This document shows, in pieces, positions 52,338 through 61,924 of a DNA stretch of 64,000 nucleotides. Made by a program: the position numbers and the translations under genes. The notes beneath the pieces were generated by a model. That model was given only the letters and a program-made list of their open reading frames with translations. It made no database searches and was not told the origin of the DNA. The stretch lies in the NCBI GenBank assembly GCA_965243265.1, contig CBDEUL010000012.1, forward strand, positions 1 to 64,000, read 5' to 3'. Position 1 is the first letter of the stretch. Every line of letters begins with the position of its first letter. Origin of the DNA: Flavicella sp965243265 (lineage in GTDB: Bacteria; Bacteroidota; Bacteroidia; Flavobacteriales; Flavobacteriaceae).

Positions 52338-53423
52338 TTAGTTTAACTGAACAGCTCCTTTACCTACTTCATCATGAATATAATGTCCGTTTTGGCAAAA
52401 CTCTGCTAACTCGTCTTTTATAAATTTTTGAACGGTTTCTTTTTCTGAAATCGGATATAACAAGTGTACATTAGCTCCTGCATCTAAAGTAAAACACAAA
52501 TTAGATTTTGTAGTTTCTCTAAAGCTCCAAATTTTATTAATGATTGTAAGTGTATTCGGTTTCATCAAAATAAAATAAGGGTGACTTGTCATCATCATTG
52601 CATGCAATGTCAACGCCTCACTCTCTACCAGTTTTATAAACTCTGTAATTTCTCCTGTTTTTAAAACCTCTTTTATTTTGGTAATATTTTCATTGGCCTG
52701 TACAAAACGTTCCTTAGCAAAAGGATGCCCATACATTAAATCATGCCCTACGGTACTACTTACTTGTTTTTCTCCTTTGTCAACCAATAAAATGGTATCC
52801 TGATAGTTTTTAAAAATAGGTGCTACCTCTGAAGAAAATGGAACTCCAAATAAATCTGAACTTTCTTCAATTTCTTTATGCGCTCCCCAAACTACCAATT
52901 CTCCTTTTACACTTCTACAAGCACTCCCTGAACCTAACCTAGCTAAGAAAGATGCTTTTTTATAAAAATAAGCTTCGCTCAACGAAGGATTTAATTGTTT
53001 TTCAATACTCATTAAACACAAAGACAAAGCACTCATACCACTTGCAGAAGATGCTATACCGCTACTATGTGGAAAAGAATTTTCAGATTTAATTGTAAAG
53101 TTGTATTCTTTTACAAAAGGAACATACTCCTCTATCCTTTCAAAAAACTTTTGAATTTTGGGCTTAAATGCTTCTTTGACTTCTCCTTCAAAAAAAACTT
53201 CAAAAGAATAATCTTCTGCTACTTTTTCTTTTTTAGAAAACTCCACCGTTGTATTTGTATGACAATTATTTAAGGTAAAACTTATAGAGGTATTTTCTGG
53301 CAATTGAGGGTCTCTTTTTCCCCAATATTTTACCAAAGCAATATTACTAGGTGTTTGCCAAGTAACAGTTCCTTCCTTTACTGTAGTAGCTACATTTTCT
53401 AAAATAAAATCTTTATCAACCAA
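52338..53423 (-). CDS. mvaD: Diphosphomevalonate decarboxylase
   Basis: 361 residues. It converts diphosphomevalonate to isopentenyl diphosphate. NIALVKYWGKRD is the hallmark start (near 27-38), FPHSSGIASSASGMSAL is the ATP loop, and ARLGSGSACRS follows. It points the same way as mvk and ends about 200 bases upstream of it, with a terminator between, so the two are probably separate units. TATCTTTG on the minus strand at 53440-53447 is a likely -7 box. Confidence 0.95.
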   Translation of the reverse strand: MVDKDFILENVATTVKEGTVTWQTPSNIALVKYWGKRDPQLPENTSISFTLNNCHTNTTVEFSKKEKVAEDYSFEVFFEGEVKEAFKPKIQKFFERIEEYVPFVKEYNFTIKSENSFPHSSGIASSASGMSALSLCLMSIEKQLNPSLSEAYFYKKASFLARLGSGSACRSVKGELVVWGAHKEIEESSDLFGVPFSSEVAPIFKNYQDTILLVDKGEKQVSSTVGHDLMYGHPFAKERFVQANENITKIKEVLKTGEITEFIKLVESEALTLHAMMMTSHPYFILMKPNTLTIINKIWSFRETTKSNLCFTLDAGANVHLLYPISEKETVQKFIKDELAEFCQNGHYIHDEVGKGAVQLN

Positions 53424-53500
53424 ATCTTTAAATTTTCTGCAAAGATAAATTAATTACTTTTGTTCGTAAACCAATTATTACTTTTAACTGAAAGAATATT

Positions 53501-53737
53501 TTGAACAGAAAATTAAAACTCATTTGGGACTTTAAAGGCCCTTCTGGCTTAGGAACCGCCAAACATCATTGTATACATTTAAAAGAGTTTGCTGAAGCTG
53601 AACAATTGCATTATTATGAAATAAACTTTGAAGAATTTTCTGACATACATGCTATTGCCTTTGTTACTGTTGATGAAACTGACATGAAAACCTATAGAGA
53701 TGCTTTAAAACCTCATAGAGGGCAATTGGCTGAATAA
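53501..53737 (+). CDS. Small conserved protein of unknown function
   Basis: 78 residues starting at TTG. It contains LIWDFKGPSGLGTAKHHCIHLKEF and ends GQLAE, with three histidines and one cysteine in the first half that could bind a metal. No signal peptide. It diverges from mvaD and precedes the HEXXH-propeller gene by 14 bases. I know no function. Confidence 0.65.
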   Translation: MNRKLKLIWDFKGPSGLGTAKHHCIHLKEFAEAEQLHYYEINFEEFSDIHAIAFVTVDETDMKTYRDALKPHRGQLAE

Positions 53738-53751
53738 AGAACAAACCTGCT

Positions 53752-56562
53752 ATGAGAATACATTTAAAGCTTCTAATCTTATTTTTTAGTCTTTTTTCAT
53801 TAAAAAATCAGGCTCAAAACCTAGGAGCACATCCTTCTGATATTGATTGGCAATATATAGATTCAGAAAATGTACGTGTTATTTTCCCAAAAGGAACTGA
53901 TAACAATGCCGCAAGAATAGCAGATGTTATCAATTATATCAACAAAGAAAAAACAATCTCTGTAGGAGAAAAGTCAAGAAAAATTGATTTGATTCTGCAA
54001 ACACAGCAAGTAATCTCGAACGGTTTTGTAACCTTAGGTCCTTATCGTAGCGAATTTTTTGCCACCCCTCCTCAAGACCAAAGCTCTTTAGGATCTACCG
54101 AATGGCTAGACTTATTAGCTGTTCACGAATACAGACACTCATTACAATATGCCAATGCCAACAGAGGCTTTACAAAGTTCATGCACATTATTGCTGGACA
54201 ATACGGTTGGTCTGGTGCATTGCATTTTAGCATTCCTTCTTGGTATTTAGAAGGCGATGCTGTTCTTTCTGAAACACTACTTTCAGAAAATGGTAGAGGT
54301 AGAAATCCTTCCTTTTTCAAAGAACAAAGAGCACTGCTTTTAAATGATATTGAATATTCATATATGAAAAGTAGAAATGGCTCTTTTAAAGATATTGTTC
54401 CTAATCAATACCCTTTAGGCTATTCCATAGTAAACCATATAAGAAACAAGTATGGCGTAGAACAAAGTAGAAAAATATTAGCTGATGCTGGAAAATATAA
54501 ATACATACTGTATCCTTTTTCTAATGCCGTAAAAAAGCACACAGGTTTATCAACCACAAAACTTTACAAAGAAACCTATAGTGAGCTTAGCAAAAATTGG
54601 AAAAACGAATTAGAAGCTCTGCAACTTAGCAACACCACACAAGTTTCTAAACCAACTAAAAGAACGGTTACAAACTATACCTTTCCTCAATATTTAAATG
54701 ATGGCAGTATTCTTTGTTTAAAAAGCAGTTATAAAGCAACTCCTGAACTTGTTCAAATTTCTAACAACAAAGAAACAAGCTTACACAAAGTAGGGATCTC
54801 TGCACAAGAATACCTTTCTGTCAACAATAATTTTATTACTTGGGTTGAATATAAAAAAGACCTGCGTAGAGCCAACAAAAATTACAGCGTTATTGTAACC
54901 TATGATTACACTCGTAAAAAGAGAACGCAATTAACACACAAAAGCAAACTTTTTTCTCCGCACTATTCCTCTGATGGAACTAAAATTGTAGCTCTAAACT
55001 CTAATGAAAATATTGAACATTCTATTGTTATTATTGATGCTAACACAGGACAAAAAATTTCTAAAATCCCTAATCTCACCAACGATTTTATAAGTTTTCC
55101 TAAATGGAGTTCTGACAACTCTCAAATTATTTATATCGTTAAAAAGAACTCTAAATTGGCTTTTTTTAGATACAGCCTAAAAGACGAAAAACACATACAA
55201 ATTACCAATTGGACAAATCATACTATAGGAAATTATAGCATTTCTAAAAACAACATTTACTATACTGCTTCTTACAACGGTATTGACAACATTTACCAAA
55301 CCGACATTTACAACGGCAAAACAATACAACAAATAACCTCAGTTGCCATTGGCGCGTATATGCCTAGCGTTTCTAAAAACAATACTAAAATTATTTTTAG
55401 TGAGTTTTCTAACATGGGATATACTTTAAAAGAAGCCGAAACAACTCCTTTAAAAAGCATTGTTATTAACGAACCTATGCACCAAAATAGATATGCTATA
55501 AAAACAACAGCTATTGAACATGCTATTTTAGATTCTATTCCAGAAAACACATACAATGTAAAAGATTATAAAGGTTTTTTTAGAGGTATGCAATTACATA
55601 GCTGGGGACTAACACTTGGACAGGGAAGCGGAAACACCTATGGACTAAACGTACAGCTAGACAATGTTTTAAAAGATTTTTCTATCAATACAGGTTTACA
55701 ACACAACTCTAATGAAAACACCAACAGTTTATTTCTAGACGCTACTTACAGCAAATACTTTGTTGAACTAAACTTACACACCTCTACTCAATATAGAAGT
55801 GTATCAAACATTCCTCTTTTTACTGACAACTTTGACGAAACGACTATAGGCGGTGGTTTTTCCATTCCTTTAAGCAACTTTCATAACAATTACAGCACCT
55901 CTTTCTTGGCCGAAGTTAACTATATGCAACACATTGTCTCTAGTAACCTGTTTTCTAATGCCGATTTAAATTTTGGTGATTTACAAACATCTATACAACT
56001 GACAAACTATAGAAGAACAGCCACCCAAAACTTAGGACCTAAATTTGGACAGGCAATAGACTTTAATTACTACAAAAGTTTAGAAAAAGGTTTGTCTGAA
56101 AAAATAAACATTGGAGCTACCTTATACTTTCCTGGGCTTTTAAAAAACCACAGCCTTAACATAACAGGGGCTTATCAAAAAGAATTATTAACCTCTCCTT
56201 ACCAATACGCAGATACTTTTGCGTATGCTAGAGGCTATGAAGCATATCCAAACGAGACAGCTACTAAAATAGCTTTTAACTATCAATTCCCTGTTTTTTA
56301 TCCTGACTGGGGACTTGCCAACATTACTTATTTTAAACGCATAAGAGCCAATTTATTTTATGATTTAAGTGAGCTGGATGCTGATATTCTAAGAAACCCT
56401 GTTCAACAAAACTCATATGGTGTAGAACTAATGTTTGACAATACTTTCTTTAACATTGCTCCTATTACCCTTGGTTTTAGAAATAGCTGGTTGCAAAACA
56501 CAGAACCTATTATAAATACTGAAAATTCTGTATTTGGTTTCTTTTTACAGATTTATAACTAA
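53752..56562 (+). CDS. Envelope protein: HEXXH peptidase-like domain, TolB-like propeller and outer membrane barrel
   Basis: 936 residues. The signal peptide ends near 22 (LKNQAQN). HEYRH at 125-129 is an HEXXH zinc motif, and Glu167 in WYLEGDAV could be the third ligand, as in gluzincin (MA clan) peptidases. Residues about 290-620 hold WD40/PD40-type repeats (for example SPHYSSDGTKIVAL and FPKWSSDNSQIIYI). The remainder, from about 640, reads as an outer-membrane beta barrel ending in an aromatic stretch. I infer an outer-membrane protein with a periplasmic protease and propeller; the substrate is unknown. The stop overlaps the facing flavoprotein gene by 4 bases. Confidence 0.75.
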   Translation: MRIHLKLLILFFSLFSLKNQAQNLGAHPSDIDWQYIDSENVRVIFPKGTDNNAARIADVINYINKEKTISVGEKSRKIDLILQTQQVISNGFVTLGPYRSEFFATPPQDQSSLGSTEWLDLLAVHEYRHSLQYANANRGFTKFMHIIAGQYGWSGALHFSIPSWYLEGDAVLSETLLSENGRGRNPSFFKEQRALLLNDIEYSYMKSRNGSFKDIVPNQYPLGYSIVNHIRNKYGVEQSRKILADAGKYKYILYPFSNAVKKHTGLSTTKLYKETYSELSKNWKNELEALQLSNTTQVSKPTKRTVTNYTFPQYLNDGSILCLKSSYKATPELVQISNNKETSLHKVGISAQEYLSVNNNFITWVEYKKDLRRANKNYSVIVTYDYTRKKRTQLTHKSKLFSPHYSSDGTKIVALNSNENIEHSIVIIDANTGQKISKIPNLTNDFISFPKWSSDNSQIIYIVKKNSKLAFFRYSLKDEKHIQITNWTNHTIGNYSISKNNIYYTASYNGIDNIYQTDIYNGKTIQQITSVAIGAYMPSVSKNNTKIIFSEFSNMGYTLKEAETTPLKSIVINEPMHQNRYAIKTTAIEHAILDSIPENTYNVKDYKGFFRGMQLHSWGLTLGQGSGNTYGLNVQLDNVLKDFSINTGLQHNSNENTNSLFLDATYSKYFVELNLHTSTQYRSVSNIPLFTDNFDETTIGGGFSIPLSNFHNNYSTSFLAEVNYMQHIVSSNLFSNADLNFGDLQTSIQLTNYRRTATQNLGPKFGQAIDFNYYKSLEKGLSEKINIGATLYFPGLLKNHSLNITGAYQKELLTSPYQYADTFAYARGYEAYPNETATKIAFNYQFPVFYPDWGLANITYFKRIRANLFYDLSELDADILRNPVQQNSYGVELMFDNTFFNIAPITLGFRNSWLQNTEPIINTENSVFGFFLQIYN

Positions 56563-57776
56563 ATCGTTTCTGCAAGTGTTTTTCCTACAATGTAACCGCC
56601 TGTCCAAGCATTTTGAAAATTAAATCCACCGGTTACAGCATCTATATTTAAAACCTCACCTGCAAAAAATAAATCTTTATGCAATTTACTTTCAAAACGC
56701 TTAAAGTTAATTTCTTTTAATTTAATTCCTCCAGCGGTTACAAATTCATCTTTAAAAGTACTTTTACCACTTGCTTTAAAAACAGCTTTAGATAATTGAG
56801 CTGCAATTTCTTCTAAATTCTTATTACTTAAATCAGCCCATTTACTTGTAGCTTCTATTCCAACAGTAGTTACCAAACGCTCCCACAGCCTTTTTGAAAT
56901 AGGTTCAAAAGGTGATCTTAATGCTATCTGCTTTTTTGTATTCGCTTTTTTGATTTTATGCAATTCTTGAACCACTTGACCAAAAGGTTTCGATAACCAA
57001 TTGACCTCTACTTTGTATTCGTAATTCATCTCTGCCAATTTTCTAGCCCCAAAAGCTGACAGTTTTAAAATAGCAGGTCCACTCATTCCCCAATGAGTAA
57101 TTAATAATGGCCCATGAGATTCTAACTTGGTATCTACTATTTTAACAGTTGCATTAGGCACCGAAACTCCTAATAAATCAGTCAAACGTTTGTCTTTTAT
57201 ATTAAAAGTAAACAAAGACGGTACGGGTTGTATTACTGTATGGTTTAAAGTTTGCACCAAATCCCAGATACGCTTACTGCTACCTGCTGTAATCACCAAT
57301 TTGTCTGCTTTAAAAATTTCTTCTGAAGTAAATACTTTCCACTTTCCTTCTACTTTTTCTACAGAATTTACACCTTTATTTTTTAATACTTTAACCCCCA
57401 AAGAAGCTACCTGTCCTTGAAAACAATCTATAATACTTTGCGAGCTGTTTGATTCTGGAAAAATGCGGTTGTCCTTTTCTATTTTCAAAGGTACTCCTCT
57501 TGTTTCAAACCACTCCATGGTATCACCTGTCATAAATTGATGAAAAGGTCCTAACAGTTCTTTTTTCCCTCGTGGATAAAATTCACACAAATCTTTAGGC
57601 ACAAAACAAGCATGTGTTACATTGCATCTTCCTCCTCCAGAGATTTTAACTTTTTGCAAAACTTCTTTACTTTTTTCTAAGATAACAACATCCAATTCTG
57701 GATTCAATTCTTTTGCAGTTATCGCAGTAAAAAAACCTGCAGCTCCTCCTCCTATAATGACTATTTTTGTTGGCAT
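56559..57776 (-). CDS. HI0933-family flavoprotein (BaiN-like)
   Basis: 405 residues. FAD binding GGGAAGFFTAI lies near 9-19, KISGGGRCNVTHA is the family hallmark near 46-58, and the closing AVTGGFNFQNAWTGGYIVG matches the same family. The family includes BaiN and RdsA-type reductases; the reaction here is unknown. It lies 9 bases downstream of the GYDIA kinase gene, so it is probably in the same operon as the mevalonate genes. Confidence 0.88.
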   Translation of the reverse strand: MPTKIVIIGGGAAGFFTAITAKELNPELDVVILEKSKEVLQKVKISGGGRCNVTHACFVPKDLCEFYPRGKKELLGPFHQFMTGDTMEWFETRGVPLKIEKDNRIFPESNSSQSIIDCFQGQVASLGVKVLKNKGVNSVEKVEGKWKVFTSEEIFKADKLVITAGSSKRIWDLVQTLNHTVIQPVPSLFTFNIKDKRLTDLLGVSVPNATVKIVDTKLESHGPLLITHWGMSGPAILKLSAFGARKLAEMNYEYKVEVNWLSKPFGQVVQELHKIKKANTKKQIALRSPFEPISKRLWERLVTTVGIEATSKWADLSNKNLEEIAAQLSKAVFKASGKSTFKDEFVTAGGIKLKEINFKRFESKLHKDLFFAGEVLNIDAVTGGFNFQNAWTGGYIVGKTLAETI

Positions 57777-57785
57777 TTTCTTTTT

Positions 57786-58688
57786 TTATGATAAAATCAT
57801 GTCGTTATATGACAAGATTGTATGGTATCCCTTTTCTTTAAAATATACTGGTGTTTGCTCATTCCCTGTCACCAAAACAAAATCGCCTCCCCAAGCACCT
57901 AAACTTTTTATTGCTCCAAAATAATCTGCAAATAAACGTTCTTTTACAGGTTGTATCTTTAACAAATCACCCATCAATTTTTCATGTTCAAAAATCAACT
58001 CTTCAAAAATCTGTAACGTTGTTGCAGTTGTCATTTTTTCAGTGATTTCTGAAATCTTTTTACTCAATACAACTTTATCAATTTTGAGTGATTTATACAT
58101 CTGAATCCCTTCTTTACTATCTTGTTTCTGATTCAAATACACAAAAAATAAATTTTCAGAAAATGAAGGTTGAAAAGATACTTTTGAAACCTTAGGCCCT
58201 TCTTCTTTTATTTGATATTGAATAGCCGTATTATTTTGTGCACAAGCAATATCATATCCGCTGCCTCCAAAAGACTTATTTAACAATTCAAACGCGTCTA
58301 CATTAGCCCAAGAAGCTATATTATTTATAAGAGTGGAAGAAGTTCCTAACCCCCAATTGGTAGGAAAGCTTAAATGTGTATACACTAAAAATCCTTTTTC
58401 AGTATCTAAAAACTCTGGATTCATTTTTTGAGCTTCTAAAAGAATCTTTTTCAGCGTAGCAACAAACTTATCTTCTGAAGAAACGGCCAATTCATTCAAA
58501 TTTATTTCTGTAGAAAACCACAATTTATTTTCATCAGAATAACTTTCCCAAACTATTTTATTTTCTTCAATAGGAAAAACCTGTAAATCTTGTCCAAATT
58601 TAGTCGGCAATGCTAAAGACAAAGCTCCGTCTAACACCAAGTATTCTCCCGAGAGCAATAATTTCCCATTACTATAATACCTATGCAT
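57786..58688 (-). CDS. GYDIA-family GHMP kinase
   Basis: 300 residues. GHMP-type start (GKLLLSGEYLVLDGALSLA), ATP-loop-like SFPTNWGLGTSSTLIN, and the signature GGSGYDIACAQ that names the family. Bacteroidota lack an obvious phosphomevalonate kinase, and this gene sits between HMG-CoA reductase and other isoprenoid genes, so it may be the missing kinase (inference). Its start overlaps the end of mvaA by 8 bases, which implies coupled translation. Confidence 0.88.
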   Translation of the reverse strand: MHRYYSNGKLLLSGEYLVLDGALSLALPTKFGQDLQVFPIEENKIVWESYSDENKLWFSTEINLNELAVSSEDKFVATLKKILLEAQKMNPEFLDTEKGFLVYTHLSFPTNWGLGTSSTLINNIASWANVDAFELLNKSFGGSGYDIACAQNNTAIQYQIKEEGPKVSKVSFQPSFSENLFFVYLNQKQDSKEGIQMYKSLKIDKVVLSKKISEITEKMTTATTLQIFEELIFEHEKLMGDLLKIQPVKERLFADYFGAIKSLGAWGGDFVLVTGNEQTPVYFKEKGYHTILSYNDMILS

Positions 58689-59985
58689 TATTTGTGGCTT
58701 TTAATTTTATATATGCTTCTTGTACACCGCTAAAGGAAACTTGTACATTTTCAAAATGCTTTACCAGCACCTCTTTTTCTTCTGTATTTGCCCCCAACTG
58801 ATTTAAAATATTCATCAAATGCATTTTCATATGCCCTTGCTGAATCCCTGTAGTTGTCAATGCACGTAAGGCTGCAAAATTTTGAGCCAAACCTGCTACT
58901 GCAATTACCTCCATCAATTCTTTTGCTGATGGGTTTTGCAACAACTCTAACGATAACTTAGACATTGGATGCAAAGAGGTTAACCCTCCCACAGTTCCTA
59001 ATGCCAATGGTATTTCAATCCAAAACTTAAACACTCCATCAGTTACCTCACACTGTGTTAAACTTTTATAAGATCCGTCTTTAGCTGCATAAGCATGAAT
59101 ACATGCCTCAATTGCCCTAAAATCATTTCCTGTAGCTAAGACTACAGCATCAATCCCGTTCATAATCCCTTTATTATGAGTTACAGCTCTATAAGGTTCT
59201 ATGTTTGCGATATCTACCGCATTTTTAAATTTCTGTGCGTATTCAACAGGATCAATACCTGCACTTGGCACCAACTCTTCTACCCTACAGCTTACCTCAG
59301 CTCTTACCAAGCATTCAGGAACATAATTTGACAGGATACTCATCACAATCTTTATGTCTTCCTTTTTAAAAGTATTCGCTATGGTTTCTAAACAAGAATT
59401 TATAAAGTTTGCTCCCATAGAATCTTTTGTTTCAAAAGTTATATGAAGCTGATAATAATTTGCCAACTGCGCTGTTTTATCTCGCAATTCTATATCTAAA
59501 ATTCCTCCTCCACGCTTTCGCATGTTTTTGGTAATTTCATCGGTAGACTTTATTAAGTTTGATTTTACCGATATAAAATATTCTTGTAACTCTTCAAAAC
59601 TCCCATCATACATAAAATGTACTTGTCCTACTTTTGTAGTTCCTAACACCTCTGCTTTAAAACCTCCTCTAGTACTCCAAAACTTAGCTACCAAAGAAGC
59701 TGCTGCTACTACAGAACTTTCTTCTATAACCATAGGAATGGTATATTCATTCCCATTGATACAAAAATTAGGGGCTACTCCGTATGGCAAATAAAAGTTA
59801 GAAATAGTATTCTCTATAAAATCATCATGTAATTGCTGTAATTTCTCATCTGTATTCCAGTAACTTTTCAATGTCTCCTTAGTTACTGCCTGCTTGTTAA
59901 AAAAAGCATTGACCAACCACTCTATTTTTTCTTCTTTTGATAATTTTGAAAAACCTGTTATTCTACGTACCATATTAAAAACCAA
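58681..59985 (-). CDS. mvaA: Hydroxymethylglutaryl-CoA reductase, class II
   Basis: 434 residues. It interconverts HMG-CoA and mevalonate. ENTISNFYLPYGVAPNF is the active-site entry of class II enzymes, GANFINSCLET and NKGIMNGIDAVVLATGND are the cofactor and catalytic-lysine regions, and GTVGGLTSLHPMS follows. Class II is the type often called degradative, but here it must serve synthesis. It is the first gene of a three-gene run with the GYDIA kinase and the flavoprotein. Confidence 0.93.
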   Translation of the reverse strand: MVFNMVRRITGFSKLSKEEKIEWLVNAFFNKQAVTKETLKSYWNTDEKLQQLHDDFIENTISNFYLPYGVAPNFCINGNEYTIPMVIEESSVVAAASLVAKFWSTRGGFKAEVLGTTKVGQVHFMYDGSFEELQEYFISVKSNLIKSTDEITKNMRKRGGGILDIELRDKTAQLANYYQLHITFETKDSMGANFINSCLETIANTFKKEDIKIVMSILSNYVPECLVRAEVSCRVEELVPSAGIDPVEYAQKFKNAVDIANIEPYRAVTHNKGIMNGIDAVVLATGNDFRAIEACIHAYAAKDGSYKSLTQCEVTDGVFKFWIEIPLALGTVGGLTSLHPMSKLSLELLQNPSAKELMEVIAVAGLAQNFAALRALTTTGIQQGHMKMHLMNILNQLGANTEEKEVLVKHFENVQVSFSGVQEAYIKLKATNNA

Positions 59986-60130
59986 CTTTATTAAAGCTGC
60001 AAAGGTAATTTTTCTTTAAAAACTAAGGGCATTAAATAATATCTTAAAGTTCTGTTAATTATAATTTTCGTATTTTAGCATTATATTTTAACAACAGACA
60101 AACAACATTTTTCAACGTAAATAATTTAAT

Positions 60131-61912
60131 ATGAAAAAATCAAACATTTTTCATGTAGCGGCATTGGTAGTAATTCTATTCTTAACGGCCGCCTGTGATA
60201 CTTCTTATTTTGACAATGAGATTGAAGACTTTAAGTATGATGCCAGTGTAGTTGGTGCCCTAGGTCATGCTAAATACAGTTTATCGGAACTTTTTGAAGA
60301 AGTTAATGTAGATAGTCTCTCTGTAGATGAAAATGGAGGATTGTTTATAACCTCAACAAAAAAAATTGAAGGTCTAGATGGATCTACTGTAGAAGTAACA
60401 ATACCTAATAATAATTTTGAAAGCAAAAGTATTAACACACCCATTACAGCTGCTATTCTAACTCCTTTTGGAAAAACTTTCCCTTACACTGTTGCTGCAA
60501 CTGAATTAGGTAATCCTAACCCTCTACTAGGAACTACTGTAATTAACGACCCTACTAACACTAACTTTGTGAAAGAGTTAGAGGACGTTAATAAAAAATT
60601 AACCGAGGCTTATCTAAATGGAGGAAACCTTATTATTCAATTAGGTTCTACATTTGATGACGATATTGAAATTAACTTAACATTAGGAATCCCCTCTTTA
60701 AAGAGTAAAAGTACTAATGATTCTTTCTCTGAATCAATTTTATTAAAGGGGAACACTATTACTTTAGATGGAGAAATCATCTCCGAAATTAACATAGATC
60801 TTAATGAATATAATGCAGATTTCACACACGATGGCACCGATTATGACCAAACGACTAATAGTTTTGTTATAAACTGGGATGCTTCTATTACTTTAGAAGT
60901 AGGAGATCTTTTAAATGAAAATGATGTAATCACTTATTCTGCAGACCTAAACAACACAAGTGCCGAAGTCATTTTTGGTGATTTTGAGCAGGAAAGCTTT
61001 GGAGTTAACACTGAAGAAAACTCTTTTTCAATTGACTTTTTTAGTGAAATTGAGTCTGGTGATGTAACCATACAAAACCCCACACTTACTATAGATTACA
61101 CTAATGGATATGGATTCCCTATTGGTCTTGATATTTCAAATCTTACAGCCAATAGATATAAAGGAGAAGGAGATTCTAGAACTCTTGAAGAAAGTGTTGC
61201 CTTAAGCTATACAGCATCTCCTATGGACACTCTTCTGTTAGATGGTATTGCCACTTACTCTAACAATACAACACCTGTTTCTGGAAGTATTGTTTTAAAT
61301 AAAGACAATTCTAATATTAACAACTTCCTAAGTATAGAACCTACGGAATTTGATTTAAGCGTTGTTGCAATGGCAAACCCTGAAGGGAAATTTACAGTTA
61401 ATGAAAATTTTTACGAAACTAATAACGAAGGACTAGATATCAATGTAAGCATCCATGTCCCACTAGATATTAAGTTTTCAGATGTAACATTTGAACAAGA
61501 ATCTGACTTTAAAAATGAAGATATTGCTGAAATAGCTAAAAGGTTAGGTATTGGTCTTACCGTTGCAAATAGAATGCCTTTAGAAGGAAGTCTTGTTATC
61601 GAGTTTTTAAACGACAATAATACTTTGGTAACCTCAGACCCTATTCAATTCAACTCTGCAAACATAGACGCTACTACAAAAAGAGCTACAGGAGAGCCTG
61701 TAAATACAGGTAGTTCATTAGACTTTACTACTGCTGAACTAGAATCTATAGAAAACGCAACAAAGATTAAGATTATTTTCACTTTTCAAACACCTGAAAA
61801 CGAAGCCTTCGTGAGCTTAAATACAGAGGATACTATAGAAGCCTTTATAAAAGTAAATGGAGATGTAGAATTAGGTAGTGATGATGACGAAGAAAATAAC
61901 GATAACGAATAA
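60131..61912 (+). CDS. Large lipoprotein of unknown function
   Basis: 593 residues. The signal peptide ends in FLTAAC, so Cys22 is the lipid site. The mature part is acidic and beta-rich, with repeated strands of the type LTIDYTNGYGFPIGLDISN and an acidic tail of about ten Asp/Glu. No known domain is recognised. The DUF5723-like gene follows after 12 bases, so the two form a pair. Confidence 0.75.
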   Translation: MKKSNIFHVAALVVILFLTAACDTSYFDNEIEDFKYDASVVGALGHAKYSLSELFEEVNVDSLSVDENGGLFITSTKKIEGLDGSTVEVTIPNNNFESKSINTPITAAILTPFGKTFPYTVAATELGNPNPLLGTTVINDPTNTNFVKELEDVNKKLTEAYLNGGNLIIQLGSTFDDDIEINLTLGIPSLKSKSTNDSFSESILLKGNTITLDGEIISEINIDLNEYNADFTHDGTDYDQTTNSFVINWDASITLEVGDLLNENDVITYSADLNNTSAEVIFGDFEQESFGVNTEENSFSIDFFSEIESGDVTIQNPTLTIDYTNGYGFPIGLDISNLTANRYKGEGDSRTLEESVALSYTASPMDTLLLDGIATYSNNTTPVSGSIVLNKDNSNINNFLSIEPTEFDLSVVAMANPEGKFTVNENFYETNNEGLDINVSIHVPLDIKFSDVTFEQESDFKNEDIAEIAKRLGIGLTVANRMPLEGSLVIEFLNDNNTLVTSDPIQFNSANIDATTKRATGEPVNTGSSLDFTTAELESIENATKIKIIFTFQTPENEAFVSLNTEDTIEAFIKVNGDVELGSDDDEENNDNE

Positions 61913-61924
61913 AAAGAAAAAGAG

